Assembly (NCBI GenBank): GCA_963422285.2
Contig: OY729419.2
Location: 1 to 64,000 of the forward strand
Source: VXYL01 sp963422285
GTDB taxonomy: Bacteria; Pseudomonadota; Gammaproteobacteria; Pseudomonadales; Azotimanducaceae
DNA length: 64,000 nt
Reading direction: 5' to 3'
The number at the start of each line of letters is the position of its first letter. The stretch's first letter is position 1. The position numbers were made by a program, and so were the translations under genes. Of this stretch, positions 47,782-58,603 are shown piece after piece. The notes under the pieces were generated by a model. It made no database searches. It was not told the origin of the DNA and saw only the letters and a list, made by a program, of their open reading frames with translations.

Positions 47782-49840
47782 ATGCGCATTCCGGTCGTTC
47801 TGCAGTCCGATCACGCCGAATGCGGCCTGGCCTGCCTAGCCATGGTGGCGGCTTTCCACGGCCATGGCGAGACGTTGCGCGAGTACAGGTCCCGGTTCCG
47901 TATCTCCCAACGCGGTACAACGTTGGCCAGTCTGCGCGACTACGCCGAGCAACTCGGCTTCAAGTGTCGTGCGGTGCGTGTGGAGTTGGAGGAACTGGCG
48001 CAGATCCGCCGACCAGCGATCCTGCACTGGGAGCTGGATCACTTCGTGGTGCTGCATGCGGTCGGGCGCAGCAGCGTACGGATCGTGGATCCCGCGGTCG
48101 GGGCGAGGAAGCTGCCGCTCGGCACGGTCAGCGAGTGCTTCACCGGCGTCGCCTTGGAGTTGATGCCAACGATGGTGCTGACGAAGAGGAAGGCGGTCGA
48201 GACGGTGAGGCTGAGGGCGTTTCTGCCGGTCTTCCGCGGTCTCGGCGGCACTCTAGGCGCAGTATTCCTGACAACGCTGGCCTTGCAGGCGTTCGCGCTC
48301 GCCATGCCGCTGAACATGCAGTTCACCATCGACCAGGGGGTACGCCAAGGCGATTGGAACATCGTCGCCGCTCTGGCCATGGGATTCGGCTTGGTCGGCT
48401 TGATCTCGGCGGCCACGGAATGGCTACGCACCCAGCTCGTCGCATACGTCGGCAGCACCTCGGCGTTCCGCATGGCGTCCGGCCTCGCGCACCATCTGCT
48501 GCGGCTGCCGGACGCTTGGTTCGTCGCCCGCCACACGGGCGACGTGATCTCCCGCTTCGCGTCCACGACGCCAATCGGCTCGTTCCTGATGGCCGGCGCG
48601 TTTCAAATTCTCGTGGACGCCGTGATGGCGGTCGGCGCACTGGCCGTGCTGTTCGCATACGCTTGGAATCTGACGCTGGTACTGTGCGCGTTTCTGGCGG
48701 TTTTCGTCGCGCTTCATTTCGGCACCTTCGGGCACCTGCGGAACTTGACCCACGAAGCGATCGCCGCCGAGGCCCGGGAGGGTTCCAGCTTCATCGAGAA
48801 CGTGGAGCGACACCGCGCCATCAAGCTGCTGGGCGCGGAAACGCTGCGTGAGGACGCCTGGGGCGAACGCTTCGTCCAGTCCATCAACGGCCGACGTTCG
48901 CTTGCAGCGGTTCGGCGCTCACGTCTCGTTCGCCGGCGCTGCGGTCGGTGCCGTGGAGAGCGTGGTGCTGCTTATGCTGGGCGCTGGCAAGGTGATCGAC
49001 GGCACGTTCACCTTGGGGATGCTGTTCGCGTTCTCGTCCTACGGCGGCTTGTTCTCGGCACGAACCTACGCGCTGGTCGAAGCGCTGGTCGATCTGCGCA
49101 TGCTGCGGCTGCACCGGGAGCGCCTCGCCGACATCGCCTTGGAGGAACGGGAGACGCCTCGGGATCGCCGGGACATTCGTCGAACGCTGCGGGGCGGCAT
49201 TGAAATCCGGTCGCTGGGCTTTCGGTACGGCGACGACGGCCCCACCGTTCTGGACGGATTCCATCTCGCGGTCTCGCCGGGGGAGTTCGTCGCCATTGAA
49301 GGCGAATCCGGTTCGGGCAAGTCCACCCTCGTCAAGCTGCTGTGCAGGCTGCTCACTCCCAGCAGCGGTGCCATTCTGATCGACGGCGTCGATCTCGCCA
49401 GCCTGGACTTGGCGCACTATCGTCGGCAGCTAGGCGTCGTCATGCAGGACGACGATTTGTTCTCGGGGTCGCTGGTGGAAAATATCGCTGTCGACGAAGG
49501 CAGCGCGGACATGGTTCGGGTCGAGCAGGCAGCGCGGGTGGCGTGCGTCCACGACGACATCGAGCGGATGCCGATGCAGTACCTGACGCTGGTAGGCCAC
49601 ATGGGTTCGACGCTCTCCGGCGGCCAGCGGCAGCGGGTGATGATTGCGCGAGCGGTCTACCGCCGTCCGGCGCTGATCCTGCTCGACGAGGGCACTGCAC
49701 ACCTGAACGACGAGCTGCAGCAGCAGGTGCTCGACAACCTCCGGTGCATGGGTGCCACCCTGATCGCCGTCACCCACGACGAGCGCATGCTGACGCGGGC
49801 GGACCGCCGCATCTCGCTGCGAGCCGTCCCGCCACGATGA
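47782..49840 (+). pseudogene. C39-peptidase-containing ABC exporter (PCAT), split by a one-base insertion
   Basis: About 685 residues in two frames. Residues 1-130 are a C39 peptidase that cuts double-glycine leaders: Cys14 in DHAECGLACLAMVAA, His in LHWELDHFVVLHAV and Asp in RIVDPAVG. A six-helix membrane domain follows. At 48886-48892 (AACGGCC) one extra G moves the frame; without it FVQSIN joins ADVRLQRFGAHVSF smoothly. The ATPase domain is complete: EGESGSGKSTLVKLL, LSGGQRQRVMIARAV and LILLDEGTAHLN. As written the peptidase/membrane half ends at 49203 and the ATPase would need its own start. It follows the adaptor gene by 34 bp. Confidence 0.8.
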
Positions 49841-49885
49841 CGTCCGCAAGCGATCCTGCTCGCTGCCGGAACATGCGAAACGCCC

Positions 49886-51067
<1,182 letters not shown>

Positions 51068-51616
51068 TTGCCCCGCCTGCAACTTCCCGAAACGCCGTTC
51101 TCCCGCCGGGTGGATGCCATGCTGGTGGCCATCGGCAACGCGGTGTCGTGGATATGGATGCTGCTGCTGGCAGCGATCGTCTGCAACGTGGTGCTGCGCT
51201 ACGCCTTCGACCAGGGACGAGTGGAGTTCGAGGAGATCCAGTGGCACCTGTACTCCATCGGCTTCCTGCTCGGCTTGGGCTACGCCCTGCAGGCGGATGC
51301 GCACGTTCGCGTGGATGTTCTGCACGAGCGCTTTCGGCCTGCCACCCAGGCCTGGATCGACCTCTACGGCATCCTCCTGTTCGTGCTGCCGTTCGTGGCC
51401 CTGATGCTGATCTACGGCGTCCCCTTCGTGGCCGACAGCTTCGTCACCGGCGAAGTGTCCAGCTCGCCGGGTGGGCTGCCGTACCGCTGGGCGATCAAGT
51501 CCATGCTGCTGGCGGGCTTCGCGCTGCTCGGTCTGGCCGCGCTGTCCCGGCTGACGCGGCTGTGGAAGTTCTTGTTCCTGTCTTCCGACGAACCAGGCGG
51601 CAACGGGGGACGGTGA
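51068..51616 (+). CDS. TRAP transporter small membrane subunit (DctQ-like)
   Basis: 182 residues with four membrane helices (AVSWIWMLLLAAIVCNVVLR, HLYSIGFLLGLGYALQ, IDLYGILLFVLPFVALMLIY, IKSMLLAGFALLGLAAL) and the DctQ motif EFEEIQWHLYSIGFLLG. It starts with TTG 51068 immediately after the binding-protein stop, and its TGA overlaps the next ATG. It forms the membrane complex with the large subunit. Confidence 0.92.
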   Translation: MPRLQLPETPFSRRVDAMLVAIGNAVSWIWMLLLAAIVCNVVLRYAFDQGRVEFEEIQWHLYSIGFLLGLGYALQADAHVRVDVLHERFRPATQAWIDLYGILLFVLPFVALMLIYGVPFVADSFVTGEVSSSPGGLPYRWAIKSMLLAGFALLGLAALSRLTRLWKFLFLSSDEPGGNGGR

Positions 51617-52965
51617 TGCCAGCCAACGAGATTCTCGCCTTGGCGATGTTCCTGGCCTTCATCGGCCTAGTGTTCACGGGCTTCCCCATCGCCTGGATCC
51701 TGGCCGGACTGGCGGTTCTATTCACCGCGCTGGCAATCGTTTTCGAGGTGGATCTGGGCGTTCCCATCGGCGTCGACTGGGCCTATGCGTCGCTCAGCGT
51801 CGAGCGCATCTGGAACGTCATGGAGAATTGGGTGATGGTGGCGCTGCCCATGTTCGTGTTCATGGGCCTGATGCTGGACCGCTCCGGCATCGCCAACCGG
51901 CTGATGACCAGCTTCGCGCGGCTGTTCGGGCGCGTCGGCGGCGGCTTGGCGGTGGCCATCGCGCTGATCGGCGTTCTGCTGGCGGCCACTACGGGCATCA
52001 TCGGCGCCTCCGTGGTGCTGCTGGCGCTGCTCGGTCTGCCCGTGCTGCTGGAGCGCGGCTACGACAAGTCGCTGGCGGCCGGCACCGTGTGCGCGGTAGG
52101 CACCTTGGGCATCCTCATCCCGCCCAGCATCATGCTGGTGCTGATGGCGGATCGCATGGCCATGCCGGTGGGCGATCTGTTTCTGGGCGCGGTCTTTCCC
52201 GGCCTGCTGCTCTCCGGCTTGTACGTGCTCTACCTGCTGGGCTACGGCGTGGTGCGGCCGGCCGGCGCGCCTCGGGCGCAGGACGTGGAACCGCTGGAGC
52301 TGGCGGCGCTGGGCGATCTCGCCATCGCCATCCTGCCGCCTGCCGGTCTCATCCTGGTGGTGCTGGGCAGCATCTTCTTCGGCTTCGCGACGCCTACCGA
52401 AGCGGCTGGCGTCGGCGCGGCCGGCGCGCTGCTGCTGGCCGCCATGAACAAAACGCTGAACCGGCAGGTCGTTACCGAGGTAGTGCGGGAAACCACCCGC
52501 ACCACGGCCTTCATCTTCGGCATCCTGATCGGCGCGACGGCGTATTCCCTGGTGCTGCGCGGGCTCGGCGGCGACCAACTCATCGAACGCACGCTGCTGG
52601 ATCTGCCGTTCGGCCCCACCGGCATCGTCGTCGCGATTCTGCTGGCGACGTTCATTCTGGGCTTCTTCCTGGACTGGATCGAGCTGACGCTCATCATCCT
52701 GCCCCTGGTGTCGCCGGTGGTGGCGCAGCTGGGCTTCGACCCGGTGTGGTTCACCGTGCTGTTCGCCGTCTGCCTGCAAACCAGCTTCCTGACGCCGCCG
52801 GTGGGCTTCGCCATCTTCTACCTGAAGGGCGTGGCGCCGCCGGGCGTGGATGCGCGCACCATCTACGCGGGCGTCGTTCCCTTCATCCTGTTGCAGCTAG
52901 TGGGGCTGGTGCTGATCTTCCACTGGCAAGCGCTGGTGACCTGGCTGCCAGCCCAAGCGTACTGA
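51616..52965 (+). CDS. TRAP transporter large membrane subunit (DctM-like)
   Basis: 449 residues with about twelve helices, the sodium-coupled permease of the TRAP system. Conserved stretches include MENWVMVALPMFVFMGLMLD near residue 73, AATTGIIGASVVLLALLGLP near 118, GTVCAVGTLGILIPPSIMLV near 156, and FLDWIELTLIILPLVSPVVA near 352. The ATG overlaps the DctQ stop by one base. The three subunits form a complete transporter, and the hotdog protein gene 11 bp downstream is likely in the same operon. Confidence 0.94.
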   Translation: MPANEILALAMFLAFIGLVFTGFPIAWILAGLAVLFTALAIVFEVDLGVPIGVDWAYASLSVERIWNVMENWVMVALPMFVFMGLMLDRSGIANRLMTSFARLFGRVGGGLAVAIALIGVLLAATTGIIGASVVLLALLGLPVLLERGYDKSLAAGTVCAVGTLGILIPPSIMLVLMADRMAMPVGDLFLGAVFPGLLLSGLYVLYLLGYGVVRPAGAPRAQDVEPLELAALGDLAIAILPPAGLILVVLGSIFFGFATPTEAAGVGAAGALLLAAMNKTLNRQVVTEVVRETTRTTAFIFGILIGATAYSLVLRGLGGDQLIERTLLDLPFGPTGIVVAILLATFILGFFLDWIELTLIILPLVSPVVAQLGFDPVWFTVLFAVCLQTSFLTPPVGFAIFYLKGVAPPGVDARTIYAGVVPFILLQLVGLVLIFHWQALVTWLPAQAY

Positions 52966-52976
52966 GGCATCCGACC

Positions 52977-53813
52977 ATGCAGATCCATCGAACCACGGCG
53001 CGAAATTTCTCCACCAACACCGAGAACCGCATCCACAGTGACGACGTGGCCGCCCGATTCGGCTTCGAGCGGGCACTGGTGCCGGGAGCCGCGGTATTCG
53101 GCCATATGACGCGCCCGCTGGTGGCAACGCTGGGCGTCGATTGGCTCGCCGGCTACCGCGCCGAGGTGCGCTTCCTCAAACCTGCCTACCACGGCGACGA
53201 ACTGGCCGTCGTGTGCGCCGACAGCCCCAGACCGCGAAGCGCCGCTGGCGGCGAGCCAGCGCGGGGGGTTCCAGGGGGACAGTCTCCCCTGGATGAAGCC
53301 GTCGTGCAGTGCCATGGGCGGGGCGTTCTGCTGGCGGAACTGCGAACGCAGCGGACACTGTCGGAGGTGGATGAGCGAGCGTTCCTGGCCGGCGGGGCGC
53401 CGGTGGCCGAGCGCCCGGCGATCTGCTGGGACAACATGGAAGTCGACGCTCCGTTCCCGACTTGGCGCTGGACGCCGGACGCCATCGCCAACGCCGAGGC
53501 CGCCGCGCAAGTGGAGGACGATCTCGCCTGCTACCAGGACGGCGTCCTGCATCCCCATGCCATCCTCAGCCTGGCGAACCAAGCCTTCACCCGCCGCTAT
53601 CGCCTGCCAGCATGGATCCACGTCGGCTCCGACATCCGCATGCGCCAGCTGCTGCGCGTGGGCGACGAGATCGAAGTGCGCACCGTGCCCACCGCCAAGT
53701 GGCGGCGCAAGGGGCACGAGTTCGTCGATCTCTACATGGCCTTTCTGGTTGCCGGCGAGGTGGCCACGGAGATCGTGCATCGGTCGATCTTCGCGATTGC
53801 GCCCCGGATATGA
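52977..53813 (+). CDS. Hotdog-fold (MaoC-like) protein
   Basis: A 278-residue cytoplasmic protein with two hotdog-like halves. The first has ENRIHSDDVAARFGFERALV and PGAAVFGHMTRPLVATLG, then EVRFLKPAYHGDELAVVC. The second has HPHAILSLANQAFTRRYRLP and SDIRMRQLLRVGDEIEVRT, as in MaoC-type enoyl hydratases and acyl dehydratases. The catalytic Asp/His pair is not clear, so it may bind rather than dehydrate acyl groups. It follows the TRAP operon closely and may act on the imported acid after CoA activation. Confidence 0.72.
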   Translation: MQIHRTTARNFSTNTENRIHSDDVAARFGFERALVPGAAVFGHMTRPLVATLGVDWLAGYRAEVRFLKPAYHGDELAVVCADSPRPRSAAGGEPARGVPGGQSPLDEAVVQCHGRGVLLAELRTQRTLSEVDERAFLAGGAPVAERPAICWDNMEVDAPFPTWRWTPDAIANAEAAAQVEDDLACYQDGVLHPHAILSLANQAFTRRYRLPAWIHVGSDIRMRQLLRVGDEIEVRTVPTAKWRRKGHEFVDLYMAFLVAGEVATEIVHRSIFAIAPRI

Positions 53814-53836
53814 CACCCCGCGTTTGGCGGGAGGTT

Positions 53837-54262
53837 TCACGGACAAAGATCGAAAAAACGCCCTTGCGCGTTCTTCAGCGCCGGGAAATGGCGACGGTCC
53901 AGGGTAACGATGCGGGTCGTGCCCATGCGGTCGGCGAGCACGGCGACGGATGCATCGACGGCGCCCAGCGGAAAATCGCTGTAGCGACGCACCAAGCGGC
54001 CGATTCGCATCCAGTCCTCCGGCTCCGGCGCGACCACCTGGAAACCGCCAAGGTCCGACACGAAGCGAGCTTCGGCTTCGGCACCGTGCCGCTGGCCGAG
54101 GAAATAGCATACTTCGGCGACGCAGAGCGCTGGAATCACCAAGTCCAGCCCCCGTCGCGTTAGAACGTCCACGCAAGCGACATGGTCTGGGTCTCCGGCG
54201 TTGGCAGTCGCCAGCAGCGGGCCGCTGTCAACGATCGCCAGCAATGTCGTCCGCCCAACCAT
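53837..54262 (-). CDS. PIN-domain toxin (VapC-like)
   Basis: A 141-residue PIN-domain ribonuclease. Acidic residues of the active site are seen in LLAIVDSGPLLATANAGD near residue 12, VIPALCVAEVCYFLGQRH near 45, and GAVDASVAVLADRMGTTRIV near 100. The length is intact. It overlaps the upstream antitoxin gene by 35 bases, depending on the start (ATG 54262, or a TTG nearer the conserved IVDSG). Together they form a type II toxin-antitoxin pair, apparently the only complete one in the window. Confidence 0.85.
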   Translation of the reverse strand: MVGRTTLLAIVDSGPLLATANAGDPDHVACVDVLTRRGLDLVIPALCVAEVCYFLGQRHGAEAEARFVSDLGGFQVVAPEPEDWMRIGRLVRRYSDFPLGAVDASVAVLADRMGTTRIVTLDRRHFPALKNAQGRFFDLCP

Positions 54263-54464
54263 CCGCCAGCATGGCATCCAGGGATCGCGCTGCGCTGCCA
54301 GGGTCGTCGACGATCCCTTGCCAGGGGAGTTTTGCGCCCCTGGGTTTGCGCAGCCTCGTCTCCAAGGTCTGCCGGATTACCGCGGACAGGCTGATGCCCC
54401 GTCGGCGAGCTTCGTGCCGAGCCAGCTGCCCCAAGTCGTCGGGCAGAGTAATCGTGGTCCTCAT
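54228..54464 (-). CDS. Ribbon-helix-helix antitoxin
   Basis: A 78-residue antitoxin. MRTTITLPDDLGQLARHEAR and RRGISLSAVIRQTLETRL form a ribbon-helix-helix DNA-binding domain. The C-terminal part (DDPGSAARSLDAMLADGWAD) is the acidic toxin-binding tail. It precedes and overlaps the PIN toxin gene on the minus strand, as expected for autoregulated pairs. The stop is inside the toxin's start region. Confidence 0.85.
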   Translation of the reverse strand: MRTTITLPDDLGQLARHEARRRGISLSAVIRQTLETRLRKPRGAKLPWQGIVDDPGSAARSLDAMLADGWADDIAGDR

Positions 54465-54532
54465 GATTCGTTCATCAGGTATGACAGTATGACGAGATGC
54501 TAGCACAGGCTCGGCCTCCGGCAAGTGATGGA

Positions 54533-55762
54533 CTACTCGTAGCGCAGCGCGTCGATGGGGTCGAGGTTGGCCGCCTTGGACGCCGGCAGGATGCCGAACG
54601 CGATGCCGACGGCGGCGGAGAAGCCAAGCGCCAGAGCCACGGCCCAGAACGGCACTGCTACGCTGGAAAGGTCCGGCGCAACGGCAGCGATGGCGGCGCC
54701 GAGACCGTAGCCGACGCCCAAGCCGATCAGGCCGCCGAACAGGGAGATGGCTAGGGCCTCGGCGAGGAACTGCATGAGGATATGGCGACGAGTGGCACCG
54801 AGGGCCTTCAGAATGCCGATCTCCCGGGTGCGCTCGGTCACGGATACCAGCATGATGTTCATGATGCCGACGCCGCCCACCAGCAGCGAAATGCCGACGA
54901 TGCCGCCGACCACGGCGGTCACCGTGGCGCCGATCTGCTCGAAGGCTGCGCTGATCTGCTCCGGCGTCTGTATCTTGAAGTCGTCCTGCTCGCCGGGCGC
55001 AAGGCCGTGGGCGTGGCGCAGCAGCCGCGCGATGCGGTCGCCGACGCGGTCCCGGTCGACGCCGTCGGCGACGGTCAGCTGGATGACGATGTCGGCATCC
55101 GCGCCGGAGCCGACGAGGCTGCGCATGGTGGCGTAGGGCAGCAGCACGTAGTCGTCCTGACTGATGCCGAACAGTTCCCCCCGGCGCTCCATCACGCCGA
55201 CCACCTTCAGCCATTCGCCGCCGATCTGCACGTATTCGCCAATGGCATCTTCCGGCAGGCCGAGAGTTTCCCGGGTTTTGTCGCCCAGTACGCAGACCCG
55301 CCGCCGACGCTGGTCGTCGGCAGGCGAGAGGAAGCGGCCCACCTCGGCGTAGGCGTTGTAGACATCCTGGTAGGTGTGGGTGGTGCCGCGCACCGGAGCG
55401 AACGCCGCTTGGGCGCCGTGGCGAATCTCCTCAGCGGCCTGGAACGGCGAGTAGAGCAACGGCGTGATGGATTCGATGCCGTCGACCCGGCGAGCAATCC
55501 GATCGAGGTCGTCCGGCGTCAGCCGCGCCACCTTGCCCTTCATGCTGTCCTCCAACGAGGTGAACGAAGCGATGGACATGCTGTTGCCGCCAAGGCCCTC
55601 GAACTGCGCGGCGATGGATGCCTGCATGCCCTGCACGAGGGCGATCACCGCCACCACCGAGGCAACGCCGATGGCGATGCCAAGGGTGGCGAGGAAGCTG
55701 CGCAAGCCGTGCGCGGCGATAGCTTCCCAAGCCGAGCGCAGGCTTTCAGCGAGCGTTGCCAT
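54533..55762 (-). CDS. MacB-like ABC transporter permease
   Basis: A 409-residue membrane protein with the MacB/FtsX layout: one N-terminal helix (LRSFLATLGIAIGVASVVAV), a large periplasmic MacB_PCD domain over about residues 50-280, then three helices including VGGVGIMNIMLVSVTERTRE and IGILKALGATRRHILMQFLA, the coupling region for the ATPase. It acts with the overlapping ATPase gene to extrude or extract a substrate in the envelope. No adaptor or outer-membrane gene is adjacent, so it may work alone or with a distant partner. Confidence 0.9.
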   Translation of the reverse strand: MATLAESLRSAWEAIAAHGLRSFLATLGIAIGVASVVAVIALVQGMQASIAAQFEGLGGNSMSIASFTSLEDSMKGKVARLTPDDLDRIARRVDGIESITPLLYSPFQAAEEIRHGAQAAFAPVRGTTHTYQDVYNAYAEVGRFLSPADDQRRRRVCVLGDKTRETLGLPEDAIGEYVQIGGEWLKVVGVMERRGELFGISQDDYVLLPYATMRSLVGSGADADIVIQLTVADGVDRDRVGDRIARLLRHAHGLAPGEQDDFKIQTPEQISAAFEQIGATVTAVVGGIVGISLLVGGVGIMNIMLVSVTERTREIGILKALGATRRHILMQFLAEALAISLFGGLIGLGVGYGLGAAIAAVAPDLSSVAVPFWAVALALGFSAAVGIAFGILPASKAANLDPIDALRYE

Positions 55763-56489
55763 GGTCTTGCCTCCGATCGCATCCGCGGCCAGCGGCGCCA
55801 CCGTGCCCGGCCTGCCGCAAGTTGCGCGCAATGCGTCCGTCCACCAGTTCCACCACGCGCTGGCAGTGGGTGGCGATGTCGGCTTCGTGGGTGACCACCA
55901 CCACGGTCTGGCCACGCCGGTGCAGGTCGTCGAACAAGCCCATGATGTGCCGCGTCGAGGCGGCGTCGAGATTGCCCGTGGGCTCGTCGGCGAGCAGGAT
56001 CGACGGTGCCGTCACCAGGGCGCGAGCGATGGCGACGCGCTGCCGCTGGCCGCCGGAGAGCTGGTTGGGCAGGTGGTCGACGCGATCTTCCAGGCCGACC
56101 CGCGCCAGCGCTGCGCGGGCGAGCCGGCGGCGCTGGTCGAAGCCAACGCCCCGGTAGACCAGCGGCTGCATGACGTTGCGCAGCGCTGTGGCCCGGGCCA
56201 GCAGGTTGAAGCTCTGGAATACGAAGCCCACCTCGCAGTTGCGGATGCGGGCCAACTCCGCCTCGCTCAGGTGCGCGACGTCGCGGCCGTTCAGCCGGTA
56301 TCGTCCGGCGCTGGGCCGATCCAGGCAGCCGAGAATGTTCATCAGCGTCGATTTGCCGGATCCCGACGAGCCCACCACGGCCACGTACTCGTTGGCCGCC
56401 AAGGATAGATTCACGTCCCGCAGGGCGGCGATGGTCTGGCCGCCCAAGACATAGGACTTGGCGACGTCTTGCATTTCGATCAGCGACAT
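55746..56489 (-). CDS. MacB/LolD-like ABC transporter ATPase
   Basis: A 247-residue ATPase. Walker A is GSSGSGKSTLMNILGCLD near residue 40, the Q-loop is VGFVFQSFNLLARAT, the signature is NQLSGGQRQRVAIARALV near 140, and Walker B is ILLADEPTGNLDA. The characteristic LNILGCLDRPSAG start is that of MacB/LolD ATPases. It is transcribed first, and its end overlaps the permease start by 17 bases. Its own start ATG at 56489 is preceded by only weak ribosome-binding signal. Confidence 0.93.
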   Translation of the reverse strand: MSLIEMQDVAKSYVLGGQTIAALRDVNLSLAANEYVAVVGSSGSGKSTLMNILGCLDRPSAGRYRLNGRDVAHLSEAELARIRNCEVGFVFQSFNLLARATALRNVMQPLVYRGVGFDQRRRLARAALARVGLEDRVDHLPNQLSGGQRQRVAIARALVTAPSILLADEPTGNLDAASTRHIMGLFDDLHRRGQTVVVVTHEADIATHCQRVVELVDGRIARNLRQAGHGGAAGRGCDRRQDHGNAR

Positions 56490-56677
56490 GGCGCATACGC
56501 TAATCAGGTTCGCGGCGAAGCCGTTAGCGAGGATGTCCTGTCGGAGTGTGCGAATTTCTCCCGATCGTCTGTGCGACGGCAGCGCACAAACGACGATTTC
56601 AGCGCTCGACTCGCGAGCGTCGTTGCCGAGATCGGGCCAATGAGCTACCCTGCCGGCCTGTCCGAGGAGGCGTTTCG

Positions 56678-57415
56678 ATGCTGCGAATTCCCCATGCGGA
56701 TGCGCGGGCGGTGGCATTCGCCGAGGCGATTCGGCAAGGCGATATCCGCCGCCTCGGGATCTTGATCGCCGATCACCGGGAGATGCTCGATGCCTGGATC
56801 GTGGACGACAAGACGGTCGGACGCACCCTCCTGCACATCGCCACGGATTGGCCCGGGCACTTCCCCGACGTCGCGCAGACCATTGCGGCGCTGATGGACG
56901 CTGGCGCGGATCCAGGCATCGGCGTGGACAACTCTCCCCACGCAGCGCCCGAGAAGCCGCTGCACTGGGCGGCGTCGTCGAACGACGTGGCGGCGTTGGC
57001 GGCGCTGCTCGACCACGGCGCCGACATCGAGGCCACAGGCGCTCTCTTCACCGACGGCACGGCCATGGACTCGGCGGTCATCTTCGCGCAATGGGACGCC
57101 GCCCGACTCCTGTGCGACCGAGGTGCCCAGGTCAAGCTCTGGCAGGCTGCCGCCTTGGGGCTGCACGAGCAGATGGTGGAACAATTCCGGCAGCGACGGC
57201 TCTCCCAGGACGAGTTGCACAGCGCCTTGTGGCATGCCTGCCGCGGTGGCCAGCTTGCGCCCGCGACCTTTCTGCTCGACGCGGGTGCGCAGATCAATTG
57301 GGTGGGCTTCCGGGACTGGACACCCCTCGATGCCGCCGTAGAAAGCGGCAGCCAAGAACTGATCCGCGCCTTGCGGGAGCGTGGCGCGTTGACGGCAGAA
57401 CAGGTCGGCGGCTGA
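56678..57415 (+). CDS. Ankyrin-repeat protein
   Basis: A 245-residue soluble protein with about five ankyrin repeats: GRTLLHIATDWPGHFPDVAQ near residue 50, KPLHWAASSNDVAALAALLD near 92, a degenerate repeat with DSAVIFAQWDAARLLCDRGA, and DWTPLDAAVESGSQELIRAL near 212. There is no signal peptide. The start ATG follows GAGGAGG. Ankyrin repeats bind partner proteins. The target is unknown, and the gene is monocistronic between divergent and convergent neighbours. Confidence 0.82.
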   Translation: MLRIPHADARAVAFAEAIRQGDIRRLGILIADHREMLDAWIVDDKTVGRTLLHIATDWPGHFPDVAQTIAALMDAGADPGIGVDNSPHAAPEKPLHWAASSNDVAALAALLDHGADIEATGALFTDGTAMDSAVIFAQWDAARLLCDRGAQVKLWQAAALGLHEQMVEQFRQRRLSQDELHSALWHACRGGQLAPATFLLDAGAQINWVGFRDWTPLDAAVESGSQELIRALRERGALTAEQVGG

Positions 57416-57453
57416 GATCCCGCCGAAACCCGGACGCGGCGTTCCCCACGGCG

Positions 57454-58488
57454 CTATCCCAGCGCCGCCGCCTCGCTGGCAACCACCAAGTGGCCGGACT
57501 TTGCCGGGCTGCCTGCCGCCACCATCCGTCCGATCGTCACCGCCTGCTCGCCAGCGGCCAGCAAGCGCTCGCGCACGGCCTCGGCCTCGGCCTCGGCCAC
57601 GCACAGCACGAAGCCGATGCCGGTGTTGAAGGTTCGCAGCATCTCCAGTTCGGCGATGTTGCCGGCCTGCTGCAGAAACCCGAACACTGCCGGCCGCTGC
57701 CAGGCGTCCAAGTCGATGTCCGCCGCCAATGCAGGGCCGAACATGCGCGGCAGATTGTCCACGAAGCCGCCGCCGGTGATATGGCACATGCCTTTGACGC
57801 CATCGAGCACGGCCATCACCGCTGGCACGTAGATGCGGGTCGGGGCGAGCAGCGCCTCGAGCAGATCGGCAGCCACCGCCACGGCCTGATCGTCGAGGAT
57901 GCGGCGGATGAGGGAGTAGCCGTTGGCGTGCGGACCGCTGGAGGCAAGGCCGATCAGCACGTCGCCGGCGACGATGGTCTCGCCGGTGACGATGGCGTCG
58001 CGTTCCACCACGCCGACGCAGAAGCCGGCCAGCTCGTAGTCGCCGGGCCGGTGGAAGCCGGGCATCTCTGCGGTTTCGCCTCCAGCCAGCGCGCAACCGG
58101 CCAGTTCGCAGCCCCGGGCGATGCCGGCAATAACGCGCTCGGCCACGTCCAAGTCGAGAATGCCGGTGGCGTAGTAGTCCAGGAACAGCAGCGGTTCGGC
58201 GCCATGCGCCAGCACGTCGTTGACGCACATGGCCACCAGGTCCTGGCCGATGCCGTCGTGCCGATCGTAGTCGATGGCGAGCCGCAGCTTGGTGCCTACG
58301 CCGTCCGTGCCGGTGGCCAGCACCGGGTCCCGGTAGTTTTTCGGCAACGCGGCCAGCGCGGCAAAGCCGCCAAGACCGGACAGCAGTTCGACCCGGCGGG
58401 TGCGCGCCACCGCTGGCGCGATGCGCTTGACCAGTTCGGCGCCGGCGGCGATATCGACGCCAGCCCCGCGGTACGTCAGACGGCGCAA
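57454..58488 (-). CDS. purM: Phosphoribosylformylglycinamidine cyclo-ligase
   Basis: A 344-residue purine-synthesis enzyme making AIR from FGAM with ATP. LTYRGAGVDIAAGAELVKRI at the start, LATGTDGVGTKLRLA near residue 58, CVNDVLAHGAEPLLFLDYYA near 88, and LAGGETAEMPGFH near 132 are all family signatures. GGGFVDNLPRMFG lies near 240. Start is TTG 58488. The divergent DUF2066 gene, the CDP-alcohol phosphatidyltransferase and hda follow the arrangement seen in many Gammaproteobacteria. purN is not next to it. Confidence 0.95.
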   Translation of the reverse strand: MRRLTYRGAGVDIAAGAELVKRIAPAVARTRRVELLSGLGGFAALAALPKNYRDPVLATGTDGVGTKLRLAIDYDRHDGIGQDLVAMCVNDVLAHGAEPLLFLDYYATGILDLDVAERVIAGIARGCELAGCALAGGETAEMPGFHRPGDYELAGFCVGVVERDAIVTGETIVAGDVLIGLASSGPHANGYSLIRRILDDQAVAVAADLLEALLAPTRIYVPAVMAVLDGVKGMCHITGGGFVDNLPRMFGPALAADIDLDAWQRPAVFGFLQQAGNIAELEMLRTFNTGIGFVLCVAEAEAEAVRERLLAAGEQAVTIGRMVAAGSPAKSGHLVVASEAAALG

Positions 58489-58603
58489 GTGGAACTCCCG
58501 TTTCGGCGAACGGCCAGTTTACGGCAACGAGGGGCTGCAAGTTCATTACACTGTACAACCCGATACAGCCCGTCTGTCCTGCGCTAACGACTGGTCCGAC
58601 CTT

